From Helicobacteraceae bacterium (GTDB taxonomy: Bacteria > Campylobacterota > Campylobacteria > Campylobacterales > Sulfurimonadaceae), in contig JALUJE010000204.1 of assembly GCA_027057185.1 (NCBI GenBank), forward strand, positions 1-8,710: a stretch of 8,710 nucleotides of DNA. The letters are read 5' to 3'. Of this stretch, positions 1-5,818 are shown one piece after another. Below the pieces are notes generated by a model. It saw nothing but the letters and a program-made list of their open reading frames with translations. It was not told the DNA's origin and did no database searches. Numbering within the stretch: the stretch's first letter is position 1; every line of letters starts with the position of its first letter. The translations under genes were made by a program, and so were the position numbers.

Positions 1-109
1 CTATTAGTTTTTCATCAAAATCAATTACCTTATGTAAGTAAGGTTTGTATTCAAAATCAAATATTTCTAAGTAATTAAGTTGATAAGTTCTAAGCTGTTC
101 AAGTATCAT
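1..109 (-). CDS. 5' end of a gene running off the left edge; possibly an AAA/DUF4143-type ATPase
   Basis: Reading leftward from an ATG at 109-107, the frame stays open to the window edge (36 codons, no stop). An AAAGG ribosome binding site at 120-116 lies 6 nt before the ATG. The visible N-terminus starts MILEQLRTYQ and later contains YKPYL and IDFDEKLI. That spacing resembles the region just before the Walker A loop in AAA ATPases of the DUF4143 type, which often read Y-x-R-Y-L...ID...RLI before G-x-R-G-x-G-K-T. The P-loop itself would lie outside the window, so the family call is an inference from pattern memory. The stretch is very AT-rich (26 G/C in positions 1-110), unlike the genes to its right, which would suit a recently acquired gene. 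The open frame and binding site are clear; the function is not. Confidence 0.5.
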   Translation of the reverse strand, partial: MILEQLRTYQLNYLEIFDFEYKPYLHKVIDFDEKLI

Positions 110-115
110 AAATAA

Positions 116-120
116 CCTTT
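116..120 (-). promoter_or_regulatory. Ribosome binding site of the left-edge gene
   Basis: AAAGG on the minus strand, 6 nt before the ATG at 109-107. This site is the main reason for treating the short open frame at the left edge as a real gene start. Confidence 0.5.
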
Positions 121-123
121 CTA

Positions 124-175
124 TGACAACGTTAACTCTATTTTTTTACTTTTGACACCGTATTAACACTATTTT
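124..175. repeat. Imperfect direct repeat in the divergent promoter region
   Basis: Two copies lie at 124-144 and 153-175. Aligned with one 2-nt gap, they share the blocks TGACA, CGT, TAAC and CTATTTT in the same order, which is 19 identical positions and two mismatches. The copies start 29 nt apart, close to three helical turns. The second copy contains the TTGACA-like -35 element of the PAS gene promoter and ends just before its -10 box. Two binding sites for one regulator on the same DNA face would explain this, but the regulator is unknown. Chance similarity in AT-rich DNA is the alternative, though the shared TGACA and CGT blocks are not simple A/T runs. Confidence 0.5.
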
Positions 176-183
176 AGTATAAT
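152..183 (+). promoter_or_regulatory. Sigma70-type promoter of the PAS gene
   Basis: An exact TATAAT lies at 178-183 with a T-rich run (ATTTTAG) directly before it, as is typical of Campylobacterota promoters, which depend little on a -35 box. An exact TTGACA lies at 152-157, but the spacer is 20 bp, longer than the usual 17. Transcription would start near 190, leaving a leader of about 43 nt. The opposite strand of the same AT-rich core reads TATACT (181-176), so it might also serve the left-edge gene; that second part is weak. Confidence 0.6.
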
Positions 184-232
184 ATTTTAAATAAAAATAT
201 TAAGAATAGTAATAAAATCAAGGAACAACACC

Positions 233-796
233 ATGGAACGGCCTTATCCTACCGACAATGAAATTATTTTAGATTCTAAACGTTATATTGTCAGTAAAAC
301 CGATCCCAAAGGTATTATTGAGTATGGCAATGACTATTTTGTCGAAATTTCAGGCTATACTGAAAGCGAGCTTATTGGAAAACCTCACAATATTGTTCGC
401 CATCCTGATATGCCCCGTGTCGCGTTCAAGATGATGTGGGATCGAATTTTAAAAGGTGACAACTTTATTGCACTGGTAAAAAATCTGGCGAAAGACGGCA
501 GTTTCTACTGGGTCGTCACCGAGTTTGAGTGCAAGCGTGACCCACTCAGTAATGATATTGTCAGCTTTACGGCATTTCGCAAAGCAGCACCGCGCAGCGC
601 CATTGACGCAATTATTCCAATTTATGAGAAACTCAAAGAGATTGAACGTGGAGGCGGCATAACGGCGTCGGAAAAATATTTTCGGGGCTACCTTGAAGAC
701 CATAATATCACTTATGATGAATTCATTAACAAAACCGTGGGCAATTCGGGAATGTTTAAAGTCTTTTTCACCCTAATGAAAAAACTCTTTCGCTAA
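233..796 (+). CDS. Aer/CetB-like stand-alone PAS domain sensor protein
   Basis: This 187-aa soluble protein has one PAS domain at about residues 15-118. It carries the Aer signature PHNIVRHPDMP at 51-61. The Aer residues known to matter for FAD binding (an Asn near 34 and the Arg, His and Asp of RHPD) are present as N33, R56, H57 and D59, and the core also has VKN (82-84) and YWV (92-94). Aer has a Trp before VKN where this protein has F78. There is no membrane segment, HAMP or methyl-accepting domain, unlike E. coli Aer. The protein is closer in build to Campylobacter CetB, which works with a separate membrane partner (CetA) in energy taxis. A C-terminal tail of about 60 residues contains YFRGYLEDHNITYDEF and ends in a basic, hydrophobic helix (173-187) that could touch membrane or partner. 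The start is set by AAGGA at 220-224, 7 nt before the ATG. A redox or energy-taxis role is inferred; no partner gene lies in this window. Confidence 0.85.
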   Translation: MERPYPTDNEIILDSKRYIVSKTDPKGIIEYGNDYFVEISGYTESELIGKPHNIVRHPDMPRVAFKMMWDRILKGDNFIALVKNLAKDGSFYWVVTEFECKRDPLSNDIVSFTAFRKAAPRSAIDAIIPIYEKLKEIERGGGITASEKYFRGYLEDHNITYDEFINKTVGNSGMFKVFFTLMKKLFR

Positions 797-1584
797 CTGC
801 GTCGGCGAATACTCTCTCTAAAACCCCAGAGCCGCCGGACGTCAACAACATTGCTATGTGCCACATCAACCACCATCAGCTCTTCAGTATGTTTCAATTC
901 CGATACAATAGTACCCTCAGGTGACGCCAAAAGCGAATTTCCGTAAAAATTCCAGACATGCTCTTTTTCAAAATATTCGCCAACCCGATTGGCGCGCAAT
1001 ACATAACAGCTTTTGGTAAACGCCCGCATTTTAATCAGCTCCTGCCACCGCTGATTTGACTCAAAAGTAGCAATACTCGGCAGGAGTACGACATCGACAT
1101 TTTTATCGCTCACATAGCGCCATAACTCATCAAAATGAAGTTCAAAACCGCCCATAACAGCAAATTTGACATTATCAATAGTAAAGACTAATGGTGAACG
1201 CAACGGAGCCACGGCATTAGCAAAAAATTTCTCTTCGTTCCAGTGCGTATAATTGATGAGAATCTGTTGGTCATAATATGCTATAGAGCTCGGTGCTACC
1301 TTGGCAATACTTTTATAGAGCTGTTTTTTACGTACCATAATAATGGGGGCGACAATCGTCATGTGGTATTCACGTGCCAACGTTTTTAAAATTTCTAGTT
1401 GGTGCATACTCTGCTCGGTGATCATCGCCGTAGTACACTGTTGCAACTCTTTAAAAAAAGGATTGAGAAGATACTCTCCTAGTAGCAGTAGCCGCACGCC
1501 CTGTCGGTGAGCACTTCGTACGTATTTATAGAGTCGAGTACTGCTCATCCCCATAGAGGGAAGCTGAAGCGCTGCGATCTTCAC
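793..1584 (-). CDS. Carbon-nitrogen hydrolase (nitrilase superfamily) protein with degenerate active site
   Basis: This 263-aa protein has the nitrilase-superfamily layout. KIAALQLP at the start is followed by the first catalytic Glu in LLGEYLLN (E37), a YYDQQILINYTHWNEEKFF block (103-121), VDVVLLPS (163-170), the RAFT/YVLRANRVG stretch (187-202) and YGNSLLASPEG (214-224). Family enzymes use a Glu-Lys-Cys triad to hydrolyse nitriles or amides. Here the Lys of the usual YRKxHL motif is Q106 (YDQQIL), and the Cys of the usual ICYD/E motif is G146 (VMGGFE; codon GGT at 1149-1147). Hydrolysis by the normal mechanism therefore looks impossible, and a binding or structural role is possible. The start is GTG, overlapping the xseB stop as GTGA, with GGAG at 1596-1593 and an 8-nt spacer. 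It is the last gene of the cluster, and its stop overlaps the PAS gene stop tail to tail by 4 bp. Family is certain; substrate is unknown. Confidence 0.85.
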   Translation of the reverse strand: MKIAALQLPSMGMSSTRLYKYVRSAHRQGVRLLLLGEYLLNPFFKELQQCTTAMITEQSMHQLEILKTLAREYHMTIVAPIIMVRKKQLYKSIAKVAPSSIAYYDQQILINYTHWNEEKFFANAVAPLRSPLVFTIDNVKFAVMGGFELHFDELWRYVSDKNVDVVLLPSIATFESNQRWQELIKMRAFTKSCYVLRANRVGEYFEKEHVWNFYGNSLLASPEGTIVSELKHTEELMVVDVAHSNVVDVRRLWGFRESIRRRS

Positions 1585-1781
1585 TCCGGCAACTCCGTAT
1601 TTTGCTGCTTGATGGTTTCTACATGTAATACGGCCTCATCTAAAAGTTTTTGTGCTTCCTGAAGTGCTTTCATACCCTCCTCGTAAGCTTTCATACTCTC
1701 ACTCATGGTAATATCACTCTCTAAAAGTTTTTGCAAAATTGCCTTTGCATCTTCCAATTTTTCTTCAAAGTTTTCAGCCAT
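1581..1781 (-). CDS. xseB: Exodeoxyribonuclease VII small subunit
   Basis: This 66-aa acidic, all-helical protein matches XseB in length and pattern. FEEKLEDAKAILQKLLESD (5-23) is followed by the typical MSESMKAYEEGMKALQEAQ segment and a second long helix ending in VETIKQQ. Several XseB chains bind one XseA to form exonuclease VII, which degrades single-stranded DNA into oligonucleotides in the cytoplasm. XseA is not in the window. The ATG at 1781 lies inside the end of metX (8-nt overlap), with GAGG at 1791-1788 and a 6-nt spacer. The stop overlaps the GTG start of the next gene by 4 nt, so translation of metX, xseB and the nitrilase-like gene is probably coupled. Short coiled proteins can be misassigned, but the motif order and length are convincing. 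Confidence 0.88.
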   Translation of the reverse strand: MAENFEEKLEDAKAILQKLLESDITMSESMKAYEEGMKALQEAQKLLDEAVLHVETIKQQNTELPE

Positions 1782-2874
1782 TTAGTACCTCTTTTACATA
1801 TGCGTCAAATTTATTAATCTCCACTAAAAAAGCATCATGACCGTAGTGGCTATCGACTTCAAAATGGTGACAGTTTCGATAGTGCTGACTCTTTAAAATC
1901 TCATCAATTTTGTGCATCTCATCGGGTAAAAAAAGCATGTCTTCACGAAAACTAATGAGGTGCAGGTCTGCTTGTATCTGTGCCAGGGCATGAAACAGCG
2001 AATCAAACCCTCGCGCCAAATCAAAAATATTAATGGCTTTGGTAATATACAAATAGGTCAGCGGATCAAACCATTTGGTAAAATTATATCCGTTATACTC
2101 CAAGTACGATTCAACCTGAAACTTTCCAAACAGCTCATAAAGTCCATCATTGCGCTTGTACTCCCGTCCAAATTTCTCTATCATGGAGTAGTGCGACAAA
2201 AAACTAATGTGTCCTGCCATACGTCCTACTGCCATACCACTCAGACCGTTTTCTCTAATATCGTTCGGATCATAATAACCATTTTTAAAATCAGGATCGG
2301 TCAAGATAGCCTCCTGAGCCACCTTATTGAAAGCAATCGCCCATGGCTGGGTTGCAAAGGTGGTTGCCATTGCAATTACCTTGTTGGCAAAACTGGGGTA
2401 GTGAATGGCAAACTGCAATGCCTGCATTCCTCCCATAGAACCGCCGACAATGGCATGAACCCTATGAATACCCAGACGATCAAATAAAATTCGCTGTGCT
2501 TTAATCATATCTTTAATGGTCACCACCGGAAACTTATAGCGATACTCCTCACCATCACTGTTTTTAGACAACGGTCCCGTAGAACCAAAACAGCTACCGA
2601 TCACATTAGTACAGACCACATAAAATTTATCGGTATCAATGGCTTTACCGCTACCGATTAGTCCATCCCACCAACCCGGCTTGGGATCCCCTTCGTACAA
2701 TCCTGCTGCATGGTGCGAGCCGGTTAGAGCATGGCAGACAACAATGATGTTATCCTGCATGGCATTTAACGTGCCATAAGTCTCATAAACAATATCATAC
2801 GGCTGTAAAATACGCCCGCTCTCCAAATAGAGCGGGCCGTCAAAATGCTCGGTATGGGTTTGCAGATGTAACGT
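1774..2874 (-). CDS. metX: Homoserine O-acetyltransferase (alpha/beta hydrolase fold)
   Basis: The enzyme acylates homoserine with acetyl-CoA (some family members use succinyl-CoA) as the first committed step toward methionine. Counting from the in-frame ACG at 2874 as residue 1 (366 aa), the nucleophile elbow GGSMGGMQ places Ser146. The acid is Asp312 (SFREDMLF) and the His is His346 (YGHDAFL). VCHALTGSHHAAG, the DGW-like WWDGLIG, the NVIGSCFGSTGP oxyanion region and FQVESYL are also present. The first conventional start in frame is a TTG at 2826, but it falls inside the conserved N-terminal motif FDGPLYLESGRILQPY and has no ribosome binding site. The frame stays open upstream with clear family-like sequence (LHLQTHTEHF). 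Best candidates are ACG at 2874 (AGGA 8 nt before it) or ATC at 2880 (AGAGG 7 nt before it). The start is therefore uncertain, the stop is firm. With the ACG start the gap to guaB is only 17 nt, and the 3' end overlaps xseB by 8 nt. Confidence 0.88.
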   Translation of the reverse strand, partial: TLHLQTHTEHFDGPLYLESGRILQPYDIVYETYGTLNAMQDNIIVVCHALTGSHHAAGLYEGDPKPGWWDGLIGSGKAIDTDKFYVVCTNVIGSCFGSTGPLSKNSDGEEYRYKFPVVTIKDMIKAQRILFDRLGIHRVHAIVGGSMGGMQALQFAIHYPSFANKVIAMATTFATQPWAIAFNKVAQEAILTDPDFKNGYYDPNDIRENGLSGMAVGRMAGHISFLSHYSMIEKFGREYKRNDGLYELFGKFQVESYLEYNGYNFTKWFDPLTYLYITKAINIFDLARGFDSLFHALAQIQADLHLISFREDMLFLPDEMHKIDEILKSQHYRNCHHFEVDSHYGHDAFLVEINKFDAYVKEVLNG

Positions 2875-2882
2875 TTCGATAG

Positions 2883-2892
2883 TCCTGCCTCT
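2883..2892 (-). promoter_or_regulatory. Ribosome binding site supporting an upstream metX start
   Basis: The minus strand reads AGAGGCAGGA, two overlapping Shine-Dalgarno-like cores just after the guaB stop (they share its last base). AGGA (2886-2883) is 8 nt before ACG at 2874, and AGAGG (2892-2888) is 7 nt before ATC at 2880. The TTG at 2826 has only pyrimidine-rich GCCCGCTCTAT before it. The position of this site argues that translation begins 16-18 codons upstream of the TTG. Confidence 0.55.
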
Positions 2893-4337
2893 TATACGTG
2901 ATAGTTGGGTGCTTCTGCTGTTATCTGAACATCATGAACATGTGACTCTTTCAAGCCTGCACTCGTAATCTCGACAAACTGCGCCTTTTGCTGAAACGTC
3001 TCAATATCTTTAGAGCCGCAATATCCCATGGACGCACGCAGTCCTCCCATCATCTGATGCACAATTCCGGCAATACTCCCACGGTACGGCACCCGACCTT
3101 CTATACCTTCAGGAACGAGTTTGTCTGCCGCCGTACCTTCTTGAAAATAGCGATCTGTCGATCCTTTACCCATGGCACCGATAGAACCCATACCACGGTA
3201 TGCTTTGTATTGGCGACCTTGAAAGTTAATAAGATCCCCCGGAGACTCTTCCGTACCGGCAAGAAGTGAGCCGGCCATAATACATGATGCCCCGACGGCC
3301 AAAGCTTTGGCAATCTCACCGGAATATTTAATACCACCGTCGGCAATAATGGGTACACCGACACGACGACCTGCTTGAGCACACTCGTCAATAGCCGAAA
3401 TTTGAGGCACGCCGACTCCCGCAACAATACGTGTCGTACAGATAGAACCCGGACCTATACCGACTTTAACACCGTCCGCTCCCGCCGCCGCCAATGCTTC
3501 CACCGCCTCAGCAGTAGCAACATTACCGGCGACCACATCGACACTCAAGGTTGATTTTATTGTTTTGACCGTATCAATGATACCCTTAGAATGCCCATGA
3601 GCCGAGTCCAGCACCAAAACATCAACCCCGGCATCTACCAATGCCTTGGCACGTTCCATCTGCCCTACTCCAATAGCCGCAGCAACACGCAATCGACCAA
3701 AATCATCTTTATTGGCATTGGGATATTCAATACGTTTTTTAATATCTTTAATGGTCACTAAGCCCTGCAGGTAACCGTTGTCGTCAATAAGTGGCAACTT
3801 CTCAATTTTGTTTTGGTGCATAATTTCTGCTGCATCATCCAGAGAGATCCCTTTTTTTGCCGTAATCAGTGGTACTTTTGTCATAATCTCCTCAACGGAG
3901 CGATTGAGATCTTTCTCAAAATGCGTATCACGATTGGTCAATATTCCCAATAATTTATGATGCTCATCAACAATCGGAACTCCCGAAATTTTAAATTCGC
4001 TCATAATCTCTTCGGCTTGCCCTAACGTAGATCCCGGATGCATGTAAATCGGGTCAATAATAATGCCGCTTTCGCTTTTTTTGACCTTTTTTACCATTTT
4101 TGCCTGTGTTTCAATGTCCATGTTTTTATGGATAACACCAATACCACCCAAACGTGCCATGGCAATGGCAGCACGATACTCCGTAACCGTATCCATCGCA
4201 GCCGATGCCATCGGAATTTTCAAGGGTATGTTGTTACTAAAACGGCTCTCAAGAGAGACCTCTTTTGGCAGTACTTCAGAGTATTGAGGAACCAATAGTA
4301 CATCTTCAAATGTCAATGCTCGTTTTTTAATATTCAT
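2892..4337 (-). CDS. guaB: Inosine-5'-monophosphate dehydrogenase
   Basis: The enzyme oxidises IMP to XMP with NAD+, the rate-limiting step in guanine nucleotide synthesis, as a cytoplasmic tetramer or octamer. The 481-aa length is normal for bacterial GuaB. The N-terminal catalytic part begins ALTFEDVLLVPQYSEVLP (7-24) and includes MASAAMDTVTE (43-53). A Bateman module of two CBS domains spans about 93-205. Catalysis resumes with VLDSAHGHS (242-250), VAGNVAT, and the catalytic loop GIGPGSICTTR (293-303) holding Cys300. ADGGIKYSG (332-340) binds phosphate, and the mobile flap EGRVPYRG (413-420) carries Arg415 and Tyr418. The C-terminal ESHVHDVQITAEAPNY is typical. No key residue is missing. 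The ATG at 4337 has GGAG at 4347-4344 with a 6-nt spacer. The gene begins 20 nt after the gatA stop, so it probably shares the ileS transcript. Confidence 0.97.
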   Translation of the reverse strand: MNIKKRALTFEDVLLVPQYSEVLPKEVSLESRFSNNIPLKIPMASAAMDTVTEYRAAIAMARLGGIGVIHKNMDIETQAKMVKKVKKSESGIIIDPIYMHPGSTLGQAEEIMSEFKISGVPIVDEHHKLLGILTNRDTHFEKDLNRSVEEIMTKVPLITAKKGISLDDAAEIMHQNKIEKLPLIDDNGYLQGLVTIKDIKKRIEYPNANKDDFGRLRVAAAIGVGQMERAKALVDAGVDVLVLDSAHGHSKGIIDTVKTIKSTLSVDVVAGNVATAEAVEALAAAGADGVKVGIGPGSICTTRIVAGVGVPQISAIDECAQAGRRVGVPIIADGGIKYSGEIAKALAVGASCIMAGSLLAGTEESPGDLINFQGRQYKAYRGMGSIGAMGKGSTDRYFQEGTAADKLVPEGIEGRVPYRGSIAGIVHQMMGGLRASMGYCGSKDIETFQQKAQFVEITSAGLKESHVHDVQITAEAPNYHV

Positions 4338-4358
4338 ACACGTCTCCGTTCTCTATAT

Positions 4359-5696
4359 TTAGGATTGTAACGATTGTTCAAGGCTTAGTGCCCCGTCAAA
4401 CAGTGTCTGCTCATCAAATGGGGCGGCAATAAGTTGCAGTCCCACCGGCATACCCGACTCACTGGTATCAATCGGTAATGCAATCGCCGGTAAGCCTGCT
4501 AGGTTGACGGAAATAGTATAGATATCACTCAAATACATCTCCAGCGGGTCCGAGAGTGCGCCAAACTCATACGCCGTTCTGGGAGCAACCGGACTTAAAA
4601 TAAGATCAACCTCGTTAAAGATTTTCATATACTCCTCTTTAATGAGATGACGCACTTTTTGGGCTTTCACATAGTAGGCATCATAGTAACCGCTAGAAAG
4701 GACAAAGTTGCCTAGCAGGATACGACGTTTTACCTCATCGCCAAATCCTTCAGAACGCGTCTTAATAAACGTCTCTTTCAAATTGGCACCCTCCACACGA
4801 TTGCCGTAGCGGATTCCGTCATAGCGTGCCAAATTGGTCGTTGCTTCCGCGGTTGCAGTAATGTAATAGGCTGAAATATCATACTTGGCATCCATAAACT
4901 CACGCTCTACAATAGTATGCCCGGCATTGCGCAGTACTGCTACGGCTTTGGCGTATGCTTTTTTCACGTCGGTCGATGCCTCTTTGATGTAGCTGGGTAC
5001 TATGGCTATTGTCAGCGGTCGTGATGGGTTAAGTGTCTGACTCACTTTGTCGTTTCGATTGACACTGGTCGAATCATTCGGATCATACCCGCTGATAATG
5101 TCATACAGTATTGCCGCATCTTCCACATTTTTCGTCATCGGTCCAATCTGATCAAGAGAGCTGGCATATGCACCCAATCCATAACGACTCACTCGTCCAT
5201 ACGTTGGTTTCATTCCGACAATACCGCAAAAAGCGGCCGGCTGACGAATAGAGCCTCCCGTGTCACTGCCTAATGCTGCAACGGCAAGACCTGCCGCAAC
5301 AGCTGCGGCAGAACCTCCCGAACTCCCCCCGGGAACACAATCAGGATGATGTGGATTTTGTGTTCTGCCGTAATAACTTGATTCGGTGGTCGAACCCATG
5401 GCAAATTCATCCATGTTGGTACGTCCAAACGGTGAAAGCCCGGCAGAGTGCATCTTCTCAATGACCGTGGCATTGTATGGTGCCACATAACCCTGTAAAA
5501 TTTTTGAACCACCGGTTACCGACCAGTCTTTCACCTGAATATTGTCTTTAACAGCAATAGGAACACCCGATCCGGAAGCATCGAGAGCCACATACGCATT
5601 GAGCTCCGGACGTGATTCAATTTCGGTTTGTAACGTTTCTCGTAACGTTGCCAATGCTTCTGGTGAGAGTGTCAATGCCTCTTTAAGTGTTATCAC
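4359..5696 (-). CDS. gatA: Aspartyl/glutamyl-tRNA amidotransferase subunit A
   Basis: GatA is the glutaminase subunit of GatCAB. It releases ammonia from glutamine, and GatB uses that ammonia to convert Glu-tRNA(Gln), and often Asp-tRNA(Asn), to the correct amide forms. Campylobacterota depend on this indirect route. The 445-aa protein has the amidase-signature Ser-cisSer-Lys triad: Lys50 in PIAVKDN, Ser125 in the glycine/serine-rich PGGSSGGSAAAVAAG, and Ser149 in GSDTGGSIRQPA. FGRTNMDEFAMGS (90-102) and GMKPTYGRVSRYGL (161-174) are also classic. It is somewhat shorter than the ~485 aa of many GatA proteins but near the length I recall for Campylobacter. The start is GTG, fixed by AAGGA at 5708-5704 with a 7-nt spacer. 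This GTG overlaps the stop of the 41-aa ORF as GTGA, so coupling is likely. gatB and gatC are not in the window. Confidence 0.96.
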   Translation of the reverse strand: MITLKEALTLSPEALATLRETLQTEIESRPELNAYVALDASGSGVPIAVKDNIQVKDWSVTGGSKILQGYVAPYNATVIEKMHSAGLSPFGRTNMDEFAMGSTTESSYYGRTQNPHHPDCVPGGSSGGSAAAVAAGLAVAALGSDTGGSIRQPAAFCGIVGMKPTYGRVSRYGLGAYASSLDQIGPMTKNVEDAAILYDIISGYDPNDSTSVNRNDKVSQTLNPSRPLTIAIVPSYIKEASTDVKKAYAKAVAVLRNAGHTIVEREFMDAKYDISAYYITATAEATTNLARYDGIRYGNRVEGANLKETFIKTRSEGFGDEVKRRILLGNFVLSSGYYDAYYVKAQKVRHLIKEEYMKIFNEVDLILSPVAPRTAYEFGALSDPLEMYLSDIYTISVNLAGLPAIALPIDTSESGMPVGLQLIAAPFDEQTLFDGALSLEQSLQS

Positions 5697-5818
5697 AGTC
5701 TATTCCTTCTCTTTTTTTCTCGTTTTACCCATAGTATGCCCATAGCCACCAGAACAAAAATCGCCCCGACCGTTATAATTACATGTAAATTGTCAACCGG
5801 TTGTGAGAAATCTATCAT
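5693..5818 (-). CDS. Small single-span membrane protein between ileS and gatA (41 aa)
   Basis: An ATG at 5818-5816 follows the ileS TAG stop with no gap, and the frame runs 41 codons to a TGA at 5695-5693 that overlaps the GTG start of gatA by 4 nt. A polar N-terminus (MIDFSQPVDN) precedes one strongly hydrophobic segment at about 12-31 (LHVIITVGAIFVLVAMGILW) and a very basic tail (KREKKRRNR, 32-40). By the positive-inside rule the tail should be cytoplasmic. GAGG at 5833-5830, inside the end of ileS, is 11 nt upstream, so the site is usable but long-spaced; coupling to ileS termination may help. The AAGGA that serves gatA lies inside the codons of the basic tail. I recall a similarly placed small membrane protein gene between ileS and gatA in Campylobacter jejuni, which supports a conserved gene. 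Function is unknown. Alternatively it acts mainly as a coupling leader for gatA. Confidence 0.72.
   Translation of the reverse strand: MIDFSQPVDNLHVIITVGAIFVLVAMGILWVKREKKRRNRL
5704..5708 (-). promoter_or_regulatory. Ribosome binding site deciding the GTG start of gatA
   Basis: AAGGA on the minus strand, 7 nt before the GTG at 5696. It sits within the Lys/Arg-rich codons at the end of the 41-aa ORF, so the small gene's 3' end and the gatA translation signal share the same bases. Confidence 0.7.

Noticed and set aside
800..841. GC-rich inverted repeat (CGTCGGCG with CGCCGGACG) as a terminator between the convergent genes
   Set aside because: The stem has a bulge and a 25-nt loop, is not followed by a T-run on either strand, and lies inside the end of the nitrilase-like coding sequence.
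1228..1230. K119 of the nitrilase-like protein as a substitute catalytic lysine
   Set aside because: It sits after the NEE block where family members carry the second Glu region, not in the YRKxHL strand; without a structure this cannot be claimed.
1960..2487. 175-codon plus-strand open frame
   Set aside because: It lies antisense inside metX, which has intact catalytic motifs; the translated product shows no domain pattern and has no good ribosome binding site.
2824..2826. TTG as the true metX start
   Set aside because: It lies inside the conserved PLYLESGR motif, has no Shine-Dalgarno sequence, and would leave an unexplained open, family-like stretch upstream.
3101..3427. 108-codon minus-strand open frame in another frame of guaB
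   Set aside because: It is a shadow of guaB, whose own frame contains the catalytic loop and all conserved motifs here.
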